Below, piece by piece: positions 56,875 through 64,000 of a stretch of 64,000 nt of DNA. The translations under genes were made by a program, and so were the position numbers. How positions within the stretch are numbered: position 1 is the first letter of the stretch; each line of letters opens with the position of its first letter. The notes beneath the pieces are model-generated. The model did no database searches and was not told the origin of the DNA. It was given only the letters and a program-made list of their open reading frames with translations. The stretch spans positions 51,474 to 115,473 of the forward strand of contig PNAH01000012.1 in assembly GCA_003170315.1 (NCBI GenBank), in the 5' to 3' direction. The stretch comes from Acidimicrobiaceae bacterium (GTDB taxonomy: Bacteria; Actinomycetota; Acidimicrobiia; Acidimicrobiales; RAAP-2).

Positions 56875-57201
56875 ATGGCGTATAGAGCTCGGCAAATCGG
56901 AACGATCAAGTACGGCCAATTCGGCGAATACCTGAAGACATTCAAGAAGCTCGAAGAGATCTCCCGGGCGCGGGGATGGGCGGAGGCGCGGCTGCTTTCG
57001 CCCGTGGCGGGAGCGGGCAACGAGATCGTCATCGAGTGGGACTATCCGGATCTGGCGACCTTCCAGAAGGAGGGAGAGTCCTTTCTCGCCGACGACGAGG
57101 CGTTCCAGCTGTTCCGATCCGGCGCGCAGCACATCGTGGAAGGGTCGCTTCGTAACGAGCTCCTCGAGGAAATCCCCATGGACTTCCCCGGCAGCAACTG
57201 A
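56875..57201 (+). CDS. small dimeric alpha-beta barrel-like protein
   Basis: A 108-residue protein. The ATG at 56875 lies seven bases after GGAGG; an ATG two codons earlier abuts it. The pattern of strand (AYRARQIGTIKYGQF), helix (EYLKTFKKLEEISRARGW), strand (AEARLLSPVAGAGNEIVIEWDYPDLATFQKE) suggests a ferredoxin-like dimeric barrel (NIPSNAP/EthD-type). Function is not recognised. Confidence 0.6.
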   Translation: MAYRARQIGTIKYGQFGEYLKTFKKLEEISRARGWAEARLLSPVAGAGNEIVIEWDYPDLATFQKEGESFLADDEAFQLFRSGAQHIVEGSLRNELLEEIPMDFPGSN

Positions 57202-57314
57202 CCGCGCGGCGGGGATAGCTCCACCAACACGATCGGAGTGCGCGAAAGCATGTCCAGTCTGGGCAGCTATCTCGTCTCACGTCGCTGACTCCGCGCCGAG
57301 CGACGGATTGATCG

Positions 57315-58283
57315 TTACTCCAGGAGATCGTCGCGCGTGAAGGTGATCGGGTCACTCGCCTTGCGGTTCACGACGAGCTGGAAGATGTCGGTTCGGCTGT
57401 AGTGGCCAGCGACGTCAAGGGTGCGGTGGGCTGATGGCACGCGTGCCAAATCGAGGTCTGCTATGAGTACGCCGTGCTCCTCGTGCAGGGGTCCGGACAC
57501 AATATCCCCACCGGGCGCGACGATCACCGAGCCACCGGGGTTGAGCCACTCGCTCTCGTCGGGGAACAACTGCTTCCGGCCAGGAAAGCCGGCCGGGATA
57601 TCAGAAACGCGAAGAGAGCAGCCCGCGCCGACCACCCAGCAACGTCCCTCCGCGGCGATATGGCGCATGGTCGCGATCCATGTGTCCCCCTCGTCCCAAG
57701 TCGGGGCCAGATACACTTCGACCCCCTCGGCATAGAGCGCGTAGCGCGCCAGGGGCATGTAGTTCTCCCAGCAGATCAATGCACCGAGCCGCCCGGCAGA
57801 GGTGTCGATCACTCGCAGGCCGCTGGCGTCACCCTGTCCCCAAACCATGCGCTCGGGGTTTGTGGGCATGAGCTTTCGGTGGCGGTTGCGGATCTCGCCA
57901 TCAGAGCCGATGGTGACGACCGTGTTGTAGATGGTGGCCCGGCTGAAAGCCCCCTCGCGTTCGTGGATCCCGCACACCACCACGACGCCGCGCTGGGCGG
58001 CTGACTCGCGTAGCGAACGCAGTCCGTCCGCAACCAGGTCGACGGCGTTGTCCAGCAGCTGTGCGTAGATGGCCGAGGTGAGGGCAAAATCGGCCTCCGG
58101 CCTCAACCGCCAGATCCACACGGGGTAGCCAGGCACGTACGCCTCGGGGAACACGATGAGTTGAGCGCCTTCGTCGGCGGCGGAGTGGAGATACTCGACC
58201 GCAGCCGTCAGGGTCGCCGGCCCATCTAGCAAGACTGGAGGGCGCTGGACTATTGCTACGCGGACGTTGGAATCTCCTCTCAT
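57315..58283 (-). CDS. nitrilase / carbon-nitrogen hydrolase family protein
   Basis: A 322-residue nitrilase-superfamily enzyme. The Glu-Lys-Cys triad is Glu47 (FPEAYVPGYP), Lys137 (RHRKLMPT) and Cys171 (ICWENYMP). The WENYMPLARYALY region and PTWDEGDTWIATMRHIA are typical of true nitrilases (branch 1), which convert nitriles to acids. ATG 58283 with GGGGGAGGTGG just upstream is chosen over an in-frame TTG seven codons earlier. It lies in a patch that looks acquired. Confidence 0.9.
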   Translation of the reverse strand: MRGDSNVRVAIVQRPPVLLDGPATLTAAVEYLHSAADEGAQLIVFPEAYVPGYPVWIWRLRPEADFALTSAIYAQLLDNAVDLVADGLRSLRESAAQRGVVVVCGIHEREGAFSRATIYNTVVTIGSDGEIRNRHRKLMPTNPERMVWGQGDASGLRVIDTSAGRLGALICWENYMPLARYALYAEGVEVYLAPTWDEGDTWIATMRHIAAEGRCWVVGAGCSLRVSDIPAGFPGRKQLFPDESEWLNPGGSVIVAPGGDIVSGPLHEEHGVLIADLDLARVPSAHRTLDVAGHYSRTDIFQLVVNRKASDPITFTRDDLLE

Positions 58284-58582
58284 CGCAACCACCTCCCCCG
58301 CCAATCTATGTGAAAATGCCTGGCGTGGCCTGAGCCGATGATCCCGGTTTCGCGAACCCGAAGTTGCCTGTTTGACGAATTAACTGTTGCCCGATCACAT
58401 GGGGCGACGAGGTTATTTTTCAACTTGATGACTGGTTCGCTGGGTGTTGCTCTTGAAGCAGCTGATGCCGCCGATGCACTTCATGACGTTTGGGAGTGAT
58501 GCTCGAGGTATTCAGCGAATCGTCGGCCTTTCAGACCGTGACGACCAACTGGCACGCAAATCGCTTTGCGCATTACCCCTCT

Positions 58583-59611
58583 TTACGTCTTACGTCCGAG
58601 CGGGCGCGCTGACACGGTGATGAAATCACGCGGCCACGACGCTTTGAAGAAGGTCCAGGGACCTTGCACGGTCGACGCAAGGAGCTTGCTCCCGTTTGAC
58701 GACGACGCGAGGCCGTTCGCCACGGGTGGATCGTACGTGGCAAAGTCGGGCCAGCTCGAATTGATGTCGAGTTCCATGCCGCGAACGACGCGGGCGCGCA
58801 CCAGCAACTGCGCCAACTGATACGGACTGAGGGCGGGACCGGTTACGTACACCAAAGCACCGTTGGACGTAATGCCCACGCCCGATCGCCACTGATGTTC
58901 GATGCCGGGAACAGACTTGGCGCATGAATAGAGGCCGCACGTCGAACCCCAGGCGCGCCAATTCGGGCTCTTCGCCACCGCGGTTAGGTGCCCATCGGCC
59001 ACGAGGGGCACCAGGTTCTGACGGACGCTCACGACGCGCGAGGTCATTGACACGTCGCGGCCCCAGGCGCCGATCTTGACGCCGCCGTTGGCGTAGATGA
59101 CGAACGACGCCGCCCCCGTTCGCAAGGGATCGACCACGCGACTTTCGGTGTAGTACCCACCGTGAGCAAGGTTCATGACGAAGCCGCCATTGAATGCGGC
59201 CACCAATGACCTCGCGTAGGCCGGCGACACTGGTGCGGTGAATCGATACGGCCCTTTTCCGGGACTCATGGAGCCGGAGTACAGCCGCGCGGAAAGAAGG
59301 TGCATATCCATCCACGCCACCCCGGCCACCTGCGTGCCGCCCGGCGGGACCAACGCCGTCTCATAGATCGCCCGGATTCCGCCCACGGGTCGCCCGGCCG
59401 AGTGCCAGCGACCCTCGCCAATGGACGTCGACGATCCAAAGGGCTTGAGGGCTTTGGGCGTGGGCAACGGTGAAGTGGTCCTGACTTTCACGTGGTCCGC
59501 GACCTGGCCGGAGGCCGCGTTGCTCCACGACGTGAGAACGACGACCGCGCCAGCGAGCAACACCGCACTGGTCCACCGACCCGAATGGAATCGAGGTCGC
59601 ACGGAAATCAC
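58583..59611 (-). CDS. secreted phosphodiester glycosidase family protein
   Basis: A 342-residue exported protein with a signal peptide or N-terminal anchor (about 12-32). SLVAAFNGGFVMNLAHGGYY, SFVIYANGGVKIGAWGRDV, VRQNLVPLV and RSGVGITSNGALVYVTG match the NAGPA-like phosphodiester glycosidase family, which removes or edits sugars linked by phosphodiesters. GMELDINSSWPDF is the later conserved Asp-containing segment. It is a single gene, divergent from the histidine-rich secreted protein. Confidence 0.75.
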   Translation of the reverse strand: MISVRPRFHSGRWTSAVLLAGAVVVLTSWSNAASGQVADHVKVRTTSPLPTPKALKPFGSSTSIGEGRWHSAGRPVGGIRAIYETALVPPGGTQVAGVAWMDMHLLSARLYSGSMSPGKGPYRFTAPVSPAYARSLVAAFNGGFVMNLAHGGYYTESRVVDPLRTGAASFVIYANGGVKIGAWGRDVSMTSRVVSVRQNLVPLVADGHLTAVAKSPNWRAWGSTCGLYSCAKSVPGIEHQWRSGVGITSNGALVYVTGPALSPYQLAQLLVRARVVRGMELDINSSWPDFATYDPPVANGLASSSNGSKLLASTVQGPWTFFKASWPRDFITVSARPLGRKT

Positions 59612-59871
59612 TCCCTTACGCTAACCAACACCCTAGAAAGCGAACGACTGCGGTTCTGCGACATCGTGACCTTCGACATACTCTTTAAGACGGCTGGGGC
59701 CCGAATCAGTTGAATAACGCTCGTAGATCGCTCGAGCGACGAACAACGATGTTCTGAGTCATTGACTTCAAATCGGGACTTTTGCCTCGGTCCGAATATG
59801 ATCGGCGAGCGCGTATCTTGGGTGGCAAGGACGGCGTCTTGAGCCTCCTATATAAATGGAAGAGGAAGCAA

Positions 59872-60591
59872 ATGGGTGCTGGCGCGCGACGTCCCCGGCA
59901 TGGTATTTGGAAATCAATCGCCACCACTTCACTGGTCGTCCTTGCGTCCATCGGAGGAACTGGAGCACTGTGGGCCGTCGGGACCGCCAGCGCTGGCACC
60001 ACTCCCACGTCGCATAAGGGACCCGAAGGCGTCCTCATCTACAACGTGCCCAACCTCGCGCCGGCCACGACCCGCGATGGTCAGACCGTGGACGGGATCA
60101 GTTGTCGCAAGCAGTCGAACGAGACGGTCAAGTATCACGTCCACGTCCACGTCGCCGTGTACGTCAAAGGGAAGATGGAGCGTCTACCGGCGGGCATCGG
60201 CATCACGAAGCCGCGACTAGATGAGAAGTATTCGAATGGACACTTTTATGACGTCGGCTTGTATAACTGCCTCTACTGGCTACACACGCACGTGGCGGAC
60301 GGGATCGTGCACGTGGAGTCACCGGGACCACGTAGTTTCACGCTCGGTGAGTTCTTCGACATTTGGAACCAGACACTGGGACCCGGTCAAGTCGGCCCCG
60401 TAAAGGGAAAGGTGGTGGTGTTTGAGAACGGGAAGCGTCTCGACGGCAACCCGCGCCTCACGCCGCTCCTTGCGCACGCCGATATTCAAATTGACGTAGG
60501 AAATCCGGTGAAGCCGTTCCAGAAGTTTCGCTTCAAGGTGACCGGTGGGTGCGGGGCAGGCACGACCAGTTGCGCTCTTGGTAAAAAATAA
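59872..60591 (+). CDS. exported histidine-rich protein of unknown function
   Basis: A 239-residue protein, start ATG 59872 with AGAGGAAG upstream. A basic N-terminus and a hydrophobic segment (about 13-38) suggest an uncleaved anchor or signal. HVHVHVAV at 89-96, LHTH at 137-140 and His147 cluster as a likely metal site, with Cys78 and Cys133 as a possible disulfide. FTLGEFFDIWNQTLGPGQVGP is a conserved-looking block. I recognise it as an uncharacterised family. Confidence 0.65.
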   Translation: MGAGARRPRHGIWKSIATTSLVVLASIGGTGALWAVGTASAGTTPTSHKGPEGVLIYNVPNLAPATTRDGQTVDGISCRKQSNETVKYHVHVHVAVYVKGKMERLPAGIGITKPRLDEKYSNGHFYDVGLYNCLYWLHTHVADGIVHVESPGPRSFTLGEFFDIWNQTLGPGQVGPVKGKVVVFENGKRLDGNPRLTPLLAHADIQIDVGNPVKPFQKFRFKVTGGCGAGTTSCALGKK

Positions 60592-60617
60592 GGACCACTG
60601 CAATCGATTTCGAAGTG

Positions 60618-61049
60618 TTATTCGTTCGCGAGCGCTAAGACCATGTCCCTCAGCGCCGTCAATACGGGATTTTCTCCCTCGACGTTGTTCTCGATGCCGT
60701 CGAGTTCACGGGGGTCCTCGTGAATGAAGGTCACCTTTGTCCCGTCGGCGACGTCCGTGAGTACGTAGGTCATCGTGAAGTAGTTCTCCGGACGGTCGTC
60801 GAGACCTGGTCGCGGAACGAAGAGCGAGTAGCGCAGCCGTTGAGGGTCATCGAATTCCAAGACCGTCCCCCACTGCGCAAAAGTCTGTCCCTGCCACTCG
60901 GCGCTGAAGCGAATTGCGTGACCCACGATCCAATCGGTCGTCAGATCGCTGTTGTACTGCCAACGGCGTACGTACTCCGGCTGCGTGACCGCAGACCACA
61001 CGATCTCACGAGGCGCATCGATGGTGATGGTGGACGTCGACACTCGCAT
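60618..61049 (-). CDS. SRPBCC/AHSA1 domain protein
   Basis: A 143-residue START-like protein. STITIDAPREIVWSAVTQPEYVRRW opens it and TYVLTDVADGTKVTFIHEDPREL closes the sheet, in AHSA1/CalC style. ATG 61049 gives the expected N-terminus; a longer upstream frame does not look conserved. It may bind a hydrophobic ligand. It is a single gene. Confidence 0.8.
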   Translation of the reverse strand: MRVSTSTITIDAPREIVWSAVTQPEYVRRWQYNSDLTTDWIVGHAIRFSAEWQGQTFAQWGTVLEFDDPQRLRYSLFVPRPGLDDRPENYFTMTYVLTDVADGTKVTFIHEDPRELDGIENNVEGENPVLTALRDMVLALANE

Positions 61050-61175
61050 GACCGACGAGTGTAGGGGCAACGTCTGACCCTGGTCAGTTCGATGACGCAT
61101 CGGCGAGCCCGTCGGGCCTAGTGCAACGCTCGCGCGCGCGGACTACGTTATGGGCAGCAGCCCACGTGAATCGAG

Positions 61176-63194
61176 GTGCCATTGACCATCGCCCCTAGCC
61201 ATCCCAAGGCCCGGACCGTCGCCCTGATCGGTCGCAACGGTGTCGGCAAGACGTCACTGCTCGAAGCGCTCGTGGTTGCGACCGGTGGTCTGGAACGGGC
61301 CGGAAAGGTTGACGCGGGCACCACGCTCGGCGCTAATGATCCCGAAGAACGCAAGTATCAGATGTCCCTGGGCATCTCGATGGCCCCGGTGTGGATTGGC
61401 GACGACAAATTGACGCTGCTCGACACCCCCGGACTCATTGACTTCCACGGCGAAGTCGAGCGGGCCCTCGACGTGGCCGACGTCGCGGTCCTCGTCGTGA
61501 GCGCCGTCGACGGCGTCCAGAGTGATTTCGTGGCTACCTGGGACCTCGCGCGCGAAGCCGACGTTCCGGTTGTCATCTTCGTGAACGCGCTCGACGCCGA
61601 GCGAGCCGACTTTGAATCGACACTGGGATCACTCGAGTTACTGGTCGGCCCCACCCTCGCACCCTTAGAACTGCCGATCGGCGTTGGGCCGTCGCTGCGG
61701 GGCGTCGTCGACCTCTTGGCCGACGAGGCCATCTTCTATGACCGCGCCACGCCCCGTCACGGCCCGGTGCCGGCGGAACTGGCCGAATTGGAATCGAGGG
61801 TCCGCGCCAGTTTGATCGAGGCCATTGTCGTCGCCGACGATTCGTTGACCGAGCGCTACCTCGAGGGTGACGTGCCCACCATGGACGAACTCGAGCCGGC
61901 GCTCGCCGAGATGATGATCGAAGGTCGCATTGTGCCGGTGACCTGCGGATCGGCCACGCTGGGTGTCGGGGTCGATCGTCTCGCCACGCTGCTCGACGAG
62001 ATCGCCGTCTCTCGACCGATCCCGGCGCTGATGAACGGCAACGAGACGTTCCTCGACCGCGACCCCGACGGCGAGCCGATCATGCGCGCCTTCAAGGTCA
62101 TCGTCGACCCCTACGTCGGTCGCATCGTGGTGATGGAGGTAATCTCCGGCACCATTACGCCCGACGTCTCGCTCGTCAACGTACGCACCAGGAACGACGA
62201 GCGCCTCCACGGCCTCCATCACCTTTTCGGCTCCAAGCTCGTTTCGGTGTCGCGCGCGGTGGCCGGCGACGTGGTCGTGGTCGCCAAACTCAACGACGTC
62301 GCCGTGGGCGACGTCCTCGCCCGGCGTGGTGTCGACTTGGCAACGGTGACGACCAAGGCACCGGCGCCGGCGCTGTCGGTGGCGCTGCTGAGCGCGTCGC
62401 ACGACGACGACGACAAGATCGCGACCGCCCTGCATCGCCTCTCCGAGGAGGACCCTTCACTGCGCGTGCGCCACGACCCGGTGTCGCGGCGCCTGGTGGT
62501 CGACGCCATGGGTGACACGCACCTGAAGGTCACGCTGGAGCGGCTGCGCCGTCGATTCAACGTGAACGTGACGACCGCCACGCCCGACGTCCAGCGCTAC
62601 GAAACGATTCGTTCGGCTCGCGACTGCGAAGGTCGACTGAAGAAGCAGACCGGCGGCCACGGCCAGTTCGCGGTGGTGAACCTGAAGGTCGAACCCATCA
62701 AGCCCGACCAACCCTTCGAGTTCGTCGACGCGATCGTCGGTGGGGCGGTCCCGCGCCAGTTCATCAACGCCGTGCGAAACGGCGTCGAAAAGGCCATGGC
62801 TCGCGGCGGGCCGGCCGGATTCCCGGTCGTGGGACTGCGCGTCACGCTCCATGACGGCAAGTTCCACAGCGTCGACTCGTCCGAAGCGGCCTTCGACACC
62901 GCCGGATCGATGGGCGTGCGCGCCGCGCTCGACGCCGCCGGCACCGTGGTGCTCGAACGAATCATGGAGGTCACGACGACGTTCCCGACCGAGTACCTCG
63001 GTGAAGTGCTCAATGACCTCAAGGGGCGAAGGGGCAAGGTGGTCGCGACCAATCAGGACAACGCCGCCACCGTCACGGTGATCTCGTTCATCCCCGAAGA
63101 CGGCCTGCATCGATACGGCCTCGACTTTCGCGCCATCACCGCCGGCCGCGGTCGCCTCACCATTCAGCTGCACCATCTGTCCGAAGCGCCGTAG
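61176..63194 (+). CDS. EF-G-like translational GTPase-fold protein with altered G motifs
   Basis: A 672-residue elongation-factor-G-like protein with all EF-G domains recognisable: P-loop GRNGVGKTS (19-27), DTPGLID (83-89), domain II (GRIVVMEVISGTITPD), domain IV (RLKKQTGGHGQFAVVNLKVEP) and domain V (PTEYLGEVLNDLKGRRG). Two canonical residues are absent: Leu87 replaces the catalytic His of DTPGH, and the guanine-binding NKxD is NALD (137-140). It is likely one of the actinobacterial EF-G paralogues rather than housekeeping FusA. The start is a GTG. GTP hydrolysis may be weak or absent. Confidence 0.85.
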   Translation: MPLTIAPSHPKARTVALIGRNGVGKTSLLEALVVATGGLERAGKVDAGTTLGANDPEERKYQMSLGISMAPVWIGDDKLTLLDTPGLIDFHGEVERALDVADVAVLVVSAVDGVQSDFVATWDLAREADVPVVIFVNALDAERADFESTLGSLELLVGPTLAPLELPIGVGPSLRGVVDLLADEAIFYDRATPRHGPVPAELAELESRVRASLIEAIVVADDSLTERYLEGDVPTMDELEPALAEMMIEGRIVPVTCGSATLGVGVDRLATLLDEIAVSRPIPALMNGNETFLDRDPDGEPIMRAFKVIVDPYVGRIVVMEVISGTITPDVSLVNVRTRNDERLHGLHHLFGSKLVSVSRAVAGDVVVVAKLNDVAVGDVLARRGVDLATVTTKAPAPALSVALLSASHDDDDKIATALHRLSEEDPSLRVRHDPVSRRLVVDAMGDTHLKVTLERLRRRFNVNVTTATPDVQRYETIRSARDCEGRLKKQTGGHGQFAVVNLKVEPIKPDQPFEFVDAIVGGAVPRQFINAVRNGVEKAMARGGPAGFPVVGLRVTLHDGKFHSVDSSEAAFDTAGSMGVRAALDAAGTVVLERIMEVTTTFPTEYLGEVLNDLKGRRGKVVATNQDNAATVTVISFIPEDGLHRYGLDFRAITAGRGRLTIQLHHLSEAP

Positions 63195-63222
63195 TCGACG
63201 CCGGCGAGCGGGGCTGCACCAG

Positions 63223-64000
63223 TTAGCCCGGCAGTTCCAACTTCAACCAGAGTCCGTGGTGATGGCACCATCCCCATTGACGCGGCGATTCGCCGGGCAA
63301 CGTCACGAGGACTTGCGTCGCGCCCTTTCGAGCGCTCTCACTCGACGTCGAGGACGTCGGCCAATTCACCATGAAGGGCGACTCGAGAGAGATCCAGGCG
63401 ACGTTGCCCTGGCGACACCTCTCCACCATGTCCTCGAAGAAGGCCCGTTGATCCTCCTCGGAGAAATAAGCCGCGACGTAACTGTTGATCACCATCGTCA
63501 AACTCGACGGATTGCCGAGCGTGATCGCCTCGCCGAGTCGTTCAGCGACGGTGCCGCGTAGCACCGTGGTCGCGGGCCACAAGGAACGTTGCTCGATGAT
63601 CGCGTCGAGTCGGGCCAGGCGACGGGGCTCCTCCGGCCACAGACAGGCCTGGAGCCAGAGTCGATCGTCCTCGACGGCGAGATCCAGGGGTGAGGGATCG
63701 ATGCCGACGCGCGCGAGAACACCGGGCAACGGAAGCGTACGATCGACCGGCGTCTCGTCGCGACAGACCAGCGTCAACGGATTGTCATCGTCCTCCGCTC
63801 GTACCGGGAATTGGTCGAAGTAGAGATTGATGCCGGCCGAGGTACCGACGTCGATGAGATTGATCGACGAATGGCCCCGCTGCGCGATGAGCGCGATGAC
63901 GGCCTGAAATATCGCCGATCGGCCGGGTTCGTTGGTTTGCGTCGAACGATGGAGTTCGGCCCGCACCAACTCCGGCTCGGTGTTCACGACGTCAACCACT
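63223..64000 (-). CDS. DUF2332 domain protein (5' part outside window)
   Basis: At least 258 residues, with the coding start beyond the right edge. NLIDVGTSAGINLYFDQF is the DUF2332 core and resembles an SAM-binding motif; later segments include LESPFMVNW and PGESPRQWGWCHHHGLWLKL. DUF2332 proteins are about 330-350 residues, so about 80 residues are missing. Its function is unknown; a methyltransferase-like fold is inferred only from the GTSAG motif. Confidence 0.8.
   Translation of the reverse strand, partial: VVDVVNTEPELVRAELHRSTQTNEPGRSAIFQAVIALIAQRGHSSINLIDVGTSAGINLYFDQFPVRAEDDDNPLTLVCRDETPVDRTLPLPGVLARVGIDPSPLDLAVEDDRLWLQACLWPEEPRRLARLDAIIEQRSLWPATTVLRGTVAERLGEAITLGNPSSLTMVINSYVAAYFSEEDQRAFFEDMVERCRQGNVAWISLESPFMVNWPTSSTSSESARKGATQVLVTLPGESPRQWGWCHHHGLWLKLELPG

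Noticed and set aside
58430..58500. Short frame reading MTGSLGVALEAADAADALHD
   Set aside because: Only 23 codons, no ribosome-binding site, no partner; it may be a remnant, but nothing supports a gene.

Overview
The window looks like a chromosomal segment of a GC-rich actinobacterium, most likely in or near class Acidimicrobiia. This rests on protein families rather than any single marker: a clpS-DUF2017 pair, a PimB-like mannosyltransferase, DUF3052 and DUF2236 proteins, LytR-CpsA-Psr and DUF1707 proteins, a mycothiol-type DinB enzyme, three luciferase-like (F420/flavin) oxidoreductases plus a deazaflavin-type reductase, a group II truncated haemoglobin, and a B12-dependent ribonucleotide reductase. 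Many genes overlap by 4 bases (ATGA or GTGA), so translational coupling is common. No CRISPR array, insertion sequence, rRNA or phage gene was recognised. One tRNA gene, tRNA-Gly(TCC), lies at 43.74 kb.

Left part (0-20 kb): the 3' end of a repeat-rich surface protein carrying an apparent frameshift; small secreted proteins; a two-subunit B12-dependent acyl-CoA mutase whose active-site residues match isobutyryl-CoA mutase rather than methylmalonyl-CoA mutase; a DUF1800/Tat-exported DUF1501 pair; clpS-DUF2017; aldose epimerase/SDR; surE, arfB and a thioesterase; a methylmalonate-semialdehyde dehydrogenase; a permease with a C-terminal YHS domain followed by a short YHS-like ORF that has lost its cysteines; a NUDIX hydrolase and an acyl-CoA synthetase. 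The mutase, dehydrogenase, synthetases, thioesterase and acyl-ACP desaturase together suggest active branched-chain and fatty acyl-CoA metabolism.

Middle part (20-43.7 kb): desaturase, MFS transporter, tandem GNAT protein, LCP cell-wall ligase, a second acyl-CoA synthetase, and a PadR-controlled membrane protein with a perfect 9-bp inverted repeat at its promoter. nrdJ is preceded by two NrdR-box-like sites exactly 31 bp apart and by two further palindromes in the region shared with glpK. An SMP-30 protein is followed by a long minus-strand run: aminotransferase, luciferase-like enzyme, ROK sugar kinase, SRPBCC protein, PimB-like glycosyltransferase, a four-gene set of small CxxC/zinc-ribbon/thioredoxin-like/PH proteins, and glbO.

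Right part (43.7-64 kb): next to tRNA-Gly is a plus-strand phospholipid-enzyme block (phospholipase D, PAP2, diacylglycerol-kinase-like, YihY, cardiolipin-synthase-like, PAP2), five members of which are tightly coupled. Then come an NRAMP-like transporter, a TetR-flanked operon (deazaflavin reductase, SDR, membrane protein, DUF1707), a patch that looks acquired (mycothiol-type enzyme, small proteins, nitrilase), two secreted proteins, an EF-G-like protein lacking two canonical GTPase residues, and a DUF2332 protein cut by the right edge.
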